Below are positions 1 through 5,850 of a DNA stretch of 6,177 nt, piece by piece. Below the pieces are notes generated by a model, which saw nothing but the letters and a program-made list of their open reading frames with translations, was not told where the DNA came from and made no database searches. The position numbers were made by a program, and so were the translations under genes. Position 1 is the first letter of the stretch. The number at the start of each line of letters is the position of its first letter. Source of the DNA: an uncultured archaeon (GTDB lineage Archaea > Thermoproteota > Nitrososphaeria > Conexivisphaerales > CALBHZ01). The DNA lies in assembly GCA_937892815.1 (NCBI GenBank), contig CALBHZ010000117.1, positions 1 through 6,177 on the forward strand. Reading direction: 5' to 3'.

Positions 1-1644
1 AGGGAAAAGTACTTCATTGGAAGATAGGGATGCTACATCTGCCCAACTGGATGAGGGAGGAGGATAAGGGTAAACGGTAGAGCGGCCAAAGGTCCTGAGT
101 ACGAATCTATAGCGATGTTAGGTCCGAATTCGGGCTTCTTTAAGTTTAAGGAGGAGATCTTTCCCCTTTCAGAGCTTTGTGATGAGCTGGGAATAGATAC
201 GATATCAGCCGGAGGTTTAATCGCGATGTTAAGAGAAGCAGGGGTAGTAGGTAACTTAGAGGAAGCGAAACGGGTGTTGATTAAGGCCGCTAGGGGGGAA
301 GAACCTTATTCAAGAGGAACCTTGTATACAGCGAGGAAGTTAGGAAAGGAAGGGCTAGCCATGCACGTTAAAGGGCTCGACATTCCAGCGTACAACCCTA
401 AGGGAGCGAAGGGGATAGCTTTAGCTTACGCTACGTCGAATAGAGGAGGATGTCACCTAAGGGCCTATACAATATCATTTGAGTTTTTGAATAACCCAGA
501 GTTCGTCGACCCTACCGTAGAAGAAGGTAAGGCGTTGTTGGTTAAGCGGATGCAAGATGCGTTCGCTATATTCGATAGCGCGATTATATGTAAGTACTAT
601 AGCCTTGCTCTCTTCACATCGCTTAACTTCGAGCTTGATGACATAGCTAAGGCGTTAAGCGCTGCATCGGGTATAAGGTATTCTAATGAAGACTTGCATG
701 AAATAGGGGCGAAGATCTACGATGTTGAGAGGCTGTTTAACGTTAAGGCCGGGATAGGCGTAGATCAGGATCGATTACCCGATAGGTTTGGGGTAGATCT
801 CAGTAGAATGCTAAATGAGTATTACAGCTTAAGAGGATGGGTAAACGGTATACCTTCTGAAGATAGGATATCGATTAGAAAATTCGAGAGATATAAGTTA
901 GGCGAAATTGTGCTGTCTCCCCTTAAGAAGATCGGAGTTCCACAAGTTCAAGTAGCTTTAGATCTAGATGCCGATATCAACACAATTTGTAAGATAGCCT
1001 TAGAATCGTATAAGGGCGGAGCAAGGATTATTGAGGCTGGTACTCCAGCTTTAAAGAGACACGGAGCGGATAAGTTGATTCCCGCTTTACGTAAAACTAT
1101 TGAAGATTACTGTAGGACTAGAGGAAGAAAGTACGACGCTATAATCGTAGCTGACATGAAGGTAATGGACGTTGGGAATTTAGAGGCTAGGATAGCCTTT
1201 AGAGCTGGAGCGGATGCCGTAGTGGTTTTAGGCATAGGAAGCGATAATAAGATAAGGGAGGCCTTAAGCGAGGCAATTAGGAGGGATAGAGCTATAATCG
1301 TAGATTTAATACAAGTTGAAGATCCGTTATGGAGGCTCGAGGATCTCGTTAAAAAGATGAGGGGGATGGAGGATTGGATCGCTTTTTGCTTACATAAGGG
1401 AATTAGCGAGCATATAAGGAGTAGAGGCATTTATAGAGACGAAGACCTTATCAAAACAGCTAGGAGGATAGCTGAGGGGTTCATTTTGTCGGTAGCGGGA
1501 GGAATAAAGGAGGGGACGGCTGGTAAAGTGGTAGCGAGCGGGGCCGATATCTGCGTCGTAGGTAGCGCTATATATAACTCGAAGGACCCTAAGGAGACTA
1601 CGAAGAGGATTTTAGAGGAGATGAAAAGGGCTAGGTTCGGTTAA
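1..1644 (+). CDS. Aldehyde:ferredoxin oxidoreductase (C-terminal part) fused to 3-hexulose-6-phosphate synthase; 5'-partial, with two in-frame stop codons
   Basis: Two enzymes share one frame. Numbering is from the ATG at 115. The AOR part runs from the window edge to about residue 262. It carries CYIC at 31-42 (first two Fe-S cysteines), GPEYES at 91-108 (Glu codon 103-105, equivalent to Pyrococcus Glu313), the pterin motif DELGID (23-28), GGCH with His114 (equivalent to His448) and DSAIIC with Cys159 (fourth cluster ligand). It ends with the usual AOR tail around YYSLRGW. After a short linker, residues 276-505 form a complete HPS barrel: VALDLD (280-285), IIEAGTP (305-311), the DMKVMD catalytic motif (347-352), His427, SVAGGIK (459-465) and GSAIY (483-487). 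HPS interconverts hexulose-6-phosphate with ribulose-5-phosphate plus formaldehyde. AOR oxidises aldehydes with tungstopterin and reduces ferredoxin. TAG (25-27) and TGA (52-54) interrupt the AOR frame. A start at ATG 115 would drop the catalytic Glu and three cluster ligands and has no ribosome site, so I annotate the frame to the window edge. It could be recoded, a recent pseudogene or a sequencing artefact. Confidence 0.75.
25..27 (+). other. In-frame TAG inside the AOR reading frame
   Basis: The frame reads YFIGR, then TAG, then GCYIC. By my alignment from memory to Pyrococcus furiosus AOR, this codon sits where that protein has a Lys two residues before the first cluster cysteine. AAG to TAG is one base change. 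Pyrrolysine, a lysine analogue encoded by TAG, would fit the position. However, three other genes in this window appear to end in TAG, so general TAG read-through is unlikely. Confidence 0.75.
52..54 (+). other. In-frame TGA at the position of the third Fe-S cysteine of AOR
   Basis: The family motif is CxxCxxxC followed by GR. Here it reads CYICPTG, then TGA, then GR, so TGA takes exactly the place of Pyrococcus Cys295, a ligand of the [4Fe-4S] cluster. TGC or TGT to TGA is one base change. TGA for Cys is also the classic signature of selenocysteine. The frame is preserved on both sides, so this is not a frameshift. Confidence 0.75.
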
Positions 1645-1673
1645 AAACGAAGTGTTAAATACCTCTTTTTACC
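1639..1673 (+). other. Imperfect AT-rich hairpin at the end of the AOR-HPS gene
   Basis: GGTTAAAAA (1639-1647) can pair with TTTTTACC (1666-1673) with one bulged T. Above that stem, an internal loop with GAA on the 5' side (1649-1651) leads to a possible 3-bp stem (GTG 1652-1654 with TAC 1660-1662, one G-U pair) and a 5-nt loop. The T run could serve as a transcription terminator for the fusion gene. The layout loosely recalls an archaeal SECIS element, but the stem is AT-rich and the expected 3'-side A of the internal loop is absent. It also overlaps the TATA box of the next gene. Confidence 0.25.
1655..1661 (+). promoter_or_regulatory. TATA box for the cysteine-rich miniprotein gene
   Basis: TTAAATA is centred about 26 nt before the ATG at 1684, with a purine-rich BRE-like stretch just upstream. 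No Shine-Dalgarno sequence lies between it and the ATG. This is the spacing expected of a leaderless archaeal transcript that begins at or next to the start codon. Confidence 0.45.
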
Positions 1674-1683
1674 TACCCAGACC

Positions 1684-1857
1684 ATGTGTAAATACTGTTC
1701 AGTCCCAACTTGTCAATGCAAAGAATGCCCTCCTTTGAAAATGGAGAAAGAGCTAATGGAACAGGTTAGGGAAGGAAAAGATCCTAAGGCCAAACACATC
1801 GAAGGAAGATGTCCTGTATGTGGTCATAAGTACTGGATGTTAGTAGCGAATTTCTAA
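1684..1857 (+). CDS. 57-residue cysteine-rich miniprotein, probable zinc- or metal-binding, function unknown
   Basis: This short frame (ATG to TAA) encodes 57 residues with seven cysteines: Cys2, 5, 10, 12 and 15 in a dense N-terminal cluster (CKYC, then CQCKEC) and Cys43 and 46 in CPVCGH near the C-terminus, followed by His48. A charged, helix-prone stretch (about residues 19-40) joins the two knuckles. The spacing of the CxxC pairs resembles zinc ribbons. An iron-sulfur site is less likely but not excluded. I do not recognise a family. The TATA box 26 nt upstream and the regular cysteine pattern support a real gene. It lies 39 nt after the AOR-HPS gene and 42 nt before the ArsA-like gene, on the same strand. 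Its role could be linked to either neighbour or to neither. Confidence 0.65.
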   Translation: MCKYCSVPTCQCKECPPLKMEKELMEQVREGKDPKAKHIEGRCPVCGHKYWMLVANF

Positions 1858-1899
1858 CGATAGCCTCATATATCACGCCCATAATTAGGAGGGACGTAG

Positions 1900-3069
1900 A
1901 TGAGAATTCTCTACTACACCGGGAAAGGAGGAACTGGAAAATCGACTATATCGTGTATTACGTCGATAAAGGCAGCCGATTTAGGATATAAGACCATACT
2001 CGTATCTTCAGATCCAGCTCACTCGCTTAGAGACGTATTAAGGGTAAAGGTAGGAAGAGAAGTTACGAAAGTAATAGATAACCTTTACGCTATTAACATC
2101 GATCCAGTTAAGGAGGCAGCCGAGAACTACTCTATTATTATAGATTACATAGCATCCGTATTAAAAGCGAGGGGAATCGATGAAAGCTTAGCTTATGAAA
2201 TTGCCTCCTTGCCTGGAATGACCGGCGTTGTAACTATGCTTAAGTTAAACGCTATAGCGAAGGAGGGATACGATGTGATTGTAATAGATACCGTTCCCAG
2301 TGGGGAAGCTCTAAGATATCTGTACGTTCCTACGATAATCGGTAGGATTAGTAGGAAGATCATGAAGATAGCGATGCCGTTTGTGGAATTAGGAAAGGTC
2401 GTAGAACCTTTAGCCGGTATCCCAGCTCCCTCTAAGGAGGTCGTTAAGAAGGAGGTGGAGCTTTTGGAGATGTTCGAAGGCGTTAAAGACCTCTTACTAA
2501 ATCGAGACGTAACGAGCTTGAGGCTCGTTACGAACCCGGATTCGTTTAGCATTGCAAATGCTAGAAGGGCTTACATGCAAGCTTCCATATACGGCTTAAA
2601 CACCGACCTAATAGTAGTAAACAAGGTCTTACCGGAAGAGGTGAGAGGCTCGTATTTCAACGAATGGCTTTCAGAACAGCAAAGGTATATCGAAGAAGCG
2701 GTGAACAGCTTTAGGCCTATTCCCGTTAAGTTCCTTCGCCTTTTCAAGAGAGAGCTTAAGGGCATCGACGATCTTAGGAAAGCCGCTGATGAGCTATTTG
2801 GAGATGGAAACCCTACTGAAGTATATCACAAGGGAGAGGCCATTAAGGTCGAATACAGAGATAAGTATCTAGAGGTAACGTATCCGGCTCCGTTTATCTC
2901 TAAGAAGGAGATCGAAGTTGAGAGAGTGGGGGATGAGCTAATACTGAGGATTTATACCGATGCAGGACCTGTCGACTTAGTAATCCCGTTACCCGCTATA
3001 GCCTTCAAGCTATCTCTAAAAAAGGCTAAGCTTATAAACGGCTACCTGCATTTATACTTCGGTGAGTAA
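1900..3069 (+). CDS. ArsA/Get3-family ATPase with C-terminal HSP20-like domain
   Basis: This is a 389-residue soluble P-loop ATPase of the ArsA/Get3 group, SIMIBI class. It has a deviant Walker A GKGGTGKST (8-16) with signature Lys9, a switch I-like DPAHSL (38-43), IDTVPSGEALR (129-139; families usually show DTAPTGHTLR), TNPDSFSIA in the position of the usual VTxPE segment (211-219), and VVNK (239-242) for nucleotide base recognition. Residues from about 313 to 389 form a beta-rich segment like the HSP20-like domain attached to many prokaryotic ArsA proteins. It is one ATPase unit, so it would act as a homodimer like Get3. Known roles of the family are tail-anchored protein targeting and arsenite efflux. 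No ArsB pump, ArsR or cysteine metal site is visible, so targeting or chaperone work is more likely. The start is set by AGGAGGGA (1887-1894), 5 nt before the ATG. A TATA-like TCATATAT (1867-1874) would start transcripts too close to use that site, so co-transcription with the miniprotein is plausible. Confidence 0.9.
   Translation: MRILYYTGKGGTGKSTISCITSIKAADLGYKTILVSSDPAHSLRDVLRVKVGREVTKVIDNLYAINIDPVKEAAENYSIIIDYIASVLKARGIDESLAYEIASLPGMTGVVTMLKLNAIAKEGYDVIVIDTVPSGEALRYLYVPTIIGRISRKIMKIAMPFVELGKVVEPLAGIPAPSKEVVKKEVELLEMFEGVKDLLLNRDVTSLRLVTNPDSFSIANARRAYMQASIYGLNTDLIVVNKVLPEEVRGSYFNEWLSEQQRYIEEAVNSFRPIPVKFLRLFKRELKGIDDLRKAADELFGDGNPTEVYHKGEAIKVEYRDKYLEVTYPAPFISKKEIEVERVGDELILRIYTDAGPVDLVIPLPAIAFKLSLKKAKLINGYLHLYFGE
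3061..3065 (+). promoter_or_regulatory. Ribosome binding site GGTGA favouring the GTG start at 3071
   Basis: GGTGA, in the last codons of the ArsA-like gene, lies 5 nt before a GTG at 3071 and matches the archaeal anti-Shine-Dalgarno region. The in-frame GTG at 3062 falls inside this site and has no such motif before it. This decides for the shorter protein. Confidence 0.45.
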
Positions 3070-3070
3070 A

Positions 3071-3316
3071 GTGGAAAAGGAGAGGAGAGAGGTAAGGCCT
3101 TTTGAGATCTTCTTTCCATTTATGGCGTTCAAGAGCCTTGAAGACTATCTAATAAAGTACGCTCCAGAAAGATATAAGGAGGCCTTAAACCATTACGTAA
3201 ATGCTAAAATAGAGCTTCTAAAGGCGGTCGATAAGCTAATTAAAATTAGAATTGAAGAGCTAGAGGCTTTAAAGGAGGTCAAGGTCGTTAAAAAGGAGAA
3301 GGTAGAAGTAGAGTAG
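3071..3316 (+). CDS. Small charged helical protein coupled to the ArsA-like ATPase, function unknown
   Basis: This 81-residue protein starts at GTG 3071 (an in-frame GTG at 3062 would add three residues). The N-terminal third holds a hydrophobic aromatic patch, FEIFFPFMAF, followed by SLEDYLIKYAPERY. The rest is a long amphipathic, coiled-coil-like helix rich in Lys, Glu, Leu and Ile, ending in alternating Lys/Glu/Val. There is no cysteine, no signal peptide and no segment long enough to span a membrane. It starts 1 nt after the stop of the ArsA-like gene, or overlaps it by 8 nt with the longer start, so translation is probably coupled and a shared complex is a fair inference. It ends in TAG immediately followed by TAA. 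I do not recognise a family. A partner or adaptor of the ATPase is a guess from position only. Confidence 0.75.
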   Translation: MEKERREVRPFEIFFPFMAFKSLEDYLIKYAPERYKEALNHYVNAKIELLKAVDKLIKIRIEELEALKEVKVVKKEKVEVE

Positions 3317-3325
3317 TAACGTGAT

Positions 3326-5245
3326 CTAGATCCTCTTGTAAAGGTAATCGATTCCTAGAGAAGACAGCTTTTCAAGCCTAGGCCTACCCGTTTCTACATC
3401 CCATCCTCTCAGCTCGAAGTACTTCGTTAATAGCTTATCAATGACCTCCTTGTCTAACTTCCTTCCCGAGTATGGACCTCCTTTAATCGGTTCTTCATAA
3501 AATCTAAGAGGGAATTTATAATCGTCCCTTCTTTCCCCCTCAGCAACGTTGAAAACCTTCTGCATGTTCCACACCCTTTCTCCGACCTCCATAATATTCG
3601 AGGAGGGCACTTCAATGCCCGTGAGAGCGCGATATATCTTAGATATCAGATGAGGGCCTACCGTGCCTAAAACCGGTGGTCTTATACACAAGCCAGTGCA
3701 GTTGAAAACCGTGATCAAATTTTCCGACCAGATAGTCATTTCAACTATATCCATGTACTTGCCGTTCTCTAGGAAAGCTCTCTTCCTAATATCGTCTAAC
3801 ATATCTAAGCCCTTTATCCTCTCTTCTCTAACGTTTAGAACTTCCTTGAAGTACTCATCTAGAGGTTGAACGTCTTTAAAGGTTTCAATAGGAGGCCTCG
3901 CTCTCAAATCATCGCCTCCTCTAATGTTGGTTATGTAGCCGAAACACCAAACGCTCCATTTAGCTCTAGGATCTCTACCTCCTATCTCCATTCCCTTTAC
4001 CTGTATTGCATACCTATCGGAACCTCTGCCTATTATCTTGGAAGCTCTAGCCGAGCCTTCGGCTAGTACGTTGCCAAACCCCTCTCTAAAAGCGATCTTC
4101 CTAATTAGCTCTAGTATTGATTCTTCATCTCCCCACTTTAAATCTAGGCCTACTTGCTCCTTACTTAGAATACCCCTTTCATAACATTCTATAGCCCATG
4201 CTATCGTTCCAGCAGTAGTGACTATATCTAATCCGTACCTAGAACAAACCTCCGCACATTTAATAACGCTTTTGAGATCAAGGAGAGCTAGCTTAGCTCC
4301 GAAGCTAATGGCTGAAGTTATTTCAGCCTTGTACCTCCCGTCGGACGTATTGGCAACGTGAGAACAGGCTATGGGGCAGGTAATACATGGCAATTTAAAG
4401 CTTTCGTACTTGGATAGCTCTTGATATGTGCACCTCTCCCATCCCTCTATGGTTCCACATTGGAAGTTCTTAGCAGGTAAAGCCCCTATTCTACCGTAAA
4501 CCTCGGTTACTATCATCGTCCCATACCTCCTCCACTTTTTGAACGGAGGAAAGCTCAGTATCCTATCTACTAATTCGTGAATACACTCTAAAAGGGCTTT
4601 CTCATTATAAGGCCGGATTTCCTTAGAACCCGATACGGCTATAGCTTTTAACTTCTTAGAGCCCATTACCGCTCCTAACCCACATCTCCCCCATGAATTA
4701 TAGTACCCGTTTTGAATAGACGCGTATCTAACGAGGTTCTCTCCAGCTGGTCCTATACAAGCTACCTCTACCTTTCCCTCCTCCTTCTTGATAATGTCCA
4801 CTGTTTCCCAACAGTCCTTACCGACTAAATGAGAGGCGTCTTTAATTTCAATTGAGTCATCGTTAATAAGCAGGTAAACGGGCTTAGGGGATTTGCCGTA
4901 TATCACAAGCATATCGTAGCCTGCTCTCCTCAAGCTATAACTCCAGAAGTAGCCAGAGCTGGACGTTCCAAATCTGTAAGTGAGAGGAGATTTAGAAGAG
5001 GCCTCACACTTCACCGCCGTTGGGATGTTAAAGCCTACAAAACAGCCAGGGCTAATAGCCAGTATATTATCTGAACTAAGTGGATCTATGTGAGGTTTTA
5101 GCTCGTCTAATACTACTTTAGTAGTAAAGCCTATCCCTCCTAAAAACCTCCTACATACTTCACGCTTTAGCTCTTCAATTCTGTACGATTTATTAGTTAA
5201 GTTTACCTTTAAAACCTTCCCTGCATATCCGTAAATCGAGCTCAA
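3326..5245 (-). CDS. Divergent aldehyde:ferredoxin oxidoreductase family protein (tungstopterin, Fe-S)
   Basis: This full-length 639-residue member of the AOR family is a cytosolic enzyme expected to bind tungsten bis-pterin and one [4Fe-4S] cluster and to exchange electrons with ferredoxin. The N-terminal domain begins YGYAGKVLKVNL (5-16) and includes SSKSPLT (83-89), IGPAGENLVRYA (164-175) and GAVMGSKKLKAIAV (191-204). Cluster ligands are Cys287, 290 and 294 (CITCPIAC) and Cys520 (CTGLC). The second domain has YGLDIVTTAGT (337-347). The tail matches AOR (GERVWNMQKVFN, 555-566; YFELRGW, 609-615). By alignment, Pyrococcus catalytic Glu313 becomes Thr310 and His448 becomes Asp446 in RGGDD. The pterin-side Asp338 and Asp489 become Ser335 and Asn515. 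It is therefore not a standard aldehyde oxidase, and the substrate is unknown. The start is TTG, 3 nt after the stop of the HD gene, which suggests translational coupling. It converges with the ArsA operon at its 3' end. Confidence 0.88.
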   Translation of the reverse strand: MSSIYGYAGKVLKVNLTNKSYRIEELKREVCRRFLGGIGFTTKVVLDELKPHIDPLSSDNILAISPGCFVGFNIPTAVKCEASSKSPLTYRFGTSSSGYFWSYSLRRAGYDMLVIYGKSPKPVYLLINDDSIEIKDASHLVGKDCWETVDIIKKEEGKVEVACIGPAGENLVRYASIQNGYYNSWGRCGLGAVMGSKKLKAIAVSGSKEIRPYNEKALLECIHELVDRILSFPPFKKWRRYGTMIVTEVYGRIGALPAKNFQCGTIEGWERCTYQELSKYESFKLPCITCPIACSHVANTSDGRYKAEITSAISFGAKLALLDLKSVIKCAEVCSRYGLDIVTTAGTIAWAIECYERGILSKEQVGLDLKWGDEESILELIRKIAFREGFGNVLAEGSARASKIIGRGSDRYAIQVKGMEIGGRDPRAKWSVWCFGYITNIRGGDDLRARPPIETFKDVQPLDEYFKEVLNVREERIKGLDMLDDIRKRAFLENGKYMDIVEMTIWSENLITVFNCTGLCIRPPVLGTVGPHLISKIYRALTGIEVPSSNIMEVGERVWNMQKVFNVAEGERRDDYKFPLRFYEEPIKGGPYSGRKLDKEVIDKLLTKYFELRGWDVETGRPRLEKLSSLGIDYLYKRI

Positions 5246-5248
5246 TTT

Positions 5249-5812
5249 CTATAGCCCTAGCTCATCGCTTATTTCCTGCAAAGCCCTTAATCCTATATCT
5301 ACGAACTCTTCTAAGCTTAATCCCAGCTTTTCACAAGCTAGTATTTTATCCCTCCTTACGTTTCTTGCGAAGTCCTTCTGTTTAAACTTCTTAATCACAC
5401 TCCTCACTTTAACTTCAGATAACTTCTTATTCGGCATAACTAAGGCCGTAGCTATTATCAACCCAGAGAGCTGATCGCTAGCTATAAGAGCGTTCGATAA
5501 CTTGCTGTCACACTTAAAACCTGTCATCTCATTATGAGCCCTTATAGCGTCTAAGGCTTCAGAGGGCAACTTATCTTTCAGCATTTCAGCCGATATAAGC
5601 CCATGTTTACTGAATTCATTTTTCGTCCTCTCGTAATCTACATCATGTAAGAGACCTACCAATCCCCATAGTTCTTCGTCCTCTCCTAACTTTTTAGCTA
5701 AGCTCTTCATAATAGCTTCAACCGATAACATGTGCTTGATGAGCTTCTCATTAGATACGTTTTCCTTAATGAGCTTTAACGCTTCATCTCTGTTAATTGA
5801 TGTTTTGCTCAT
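5249..5812 (-). CDS. HD-superfamily metal-dependent phosphohydrolase (COG2316-like)
   Basis: This 187-residue protein carries an HD domain over about residues 20-120, with His27, His56-Asp57 (LLHDVDYE), His70, His93 (RAHNE) and Asp113 (ASDQLSG). That is a full metal-binding set for one- or two-metal phosphohydrolases. The C-terminal part, with VRSVIKKFKQKDFARNV at 136-152, is typical of the small predicted hydrolases grouped with COG2316. The natural substrate of that group is not known to me, though nucleotides and other phosphomonoesters are usual for HD enzymes. The ATG is preceded by a TATA box at leaderless spacing and no ribosome site. Its TAG stop is followed by AAA and then the TTG of the AOR gene in the same frame, so the two are almost certainly one transcript. 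Confidence 0.87.
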   Translation of the reverse strand: MSKTSINRDEALKLIKENVSNEKLIKHMLSVEAIMKSLAKKLGEDEELWGLVGLLHDVDYERTKNEFSKHGLISAEMLKDKLPSEALDAIRAHNEMTGFKCDSKLSNALIASDQLSGLIIATALVMPNKKLSEVKVRSVIKKFKQKDFARNVRRDKILACEKLGLSLEEFVDIGLRALQEISDELGL

Positions 5813-5835
5813 TGGAAAAGTTCAAGAGGAAAAGA

Positions 5836-5850
5836 CTTTTAAGCATTTCC
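5836..5850 (-). promoter_or_regulatory. Leaderless archaeal promoter (BRE and TATA box) for the HD-AOR operon
   Basis: On the minus strand, GGAAA (5850-5846) is followed by CTTAAAAG (5843-5836), a BRE/TATA arrangement whose TATA centre lies about 27 nt before the ATG at 5812. The TAA stop of the upstream acetyltransferase gene (5841-5839) lies inside the TATA box. The AOR gene has no separate promoter in its 3-nt gap, so this site probably serves both genes. Confidence 0.5.

Noticed and set aside
55..63. GGGAGGAGG as a ribosome binding site for a restart after the TGA
   Set aside because: No ATG, GTG or TTG in the AOR frame lies at suitable distance (about 69-75), and the bases are explained as Gly-Arg-Arg codons conserved after the cluster motif.
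115..117. ATG at 115 as the true start of the AOR-HPS protein
   Set aside because: Family-conserved residues (CYIC, GPEYES with the catalytic Glu) continue in the same frame upstream, and no ribosome site or TATA box at useful spacing precedes this ATG. It could still be used if the upstream stops are real.
1107..1430. Open frame on the minus strand opposite the HPS domain
   Set aside because: It is antisense to a strongly conserved enzyme domain. Its product is low-complexity and rich in Leu, Ser and Ile, with no recognisable motif.
2193..2765. Two minus-strand open frames opposite the ArsA-like gene
   Set aside because: Both are shadows of the conserved ATPase gene, with no motif, ribosome site or promoter of their own.
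3323..3332. Perfect 10-bp palindrome GATCTAGATC between the convergent genes
   Set aside because: It has no loop and no T run, and half of it is the end of the AOR coding sequence. It is too short to call a terminator or operator.
3663..4066. Two overlapping plus-strand open frames opposite the second AOR gene
   Set aside because: They lie opposite well-conserved AOR segments and encode nothing recognisable.
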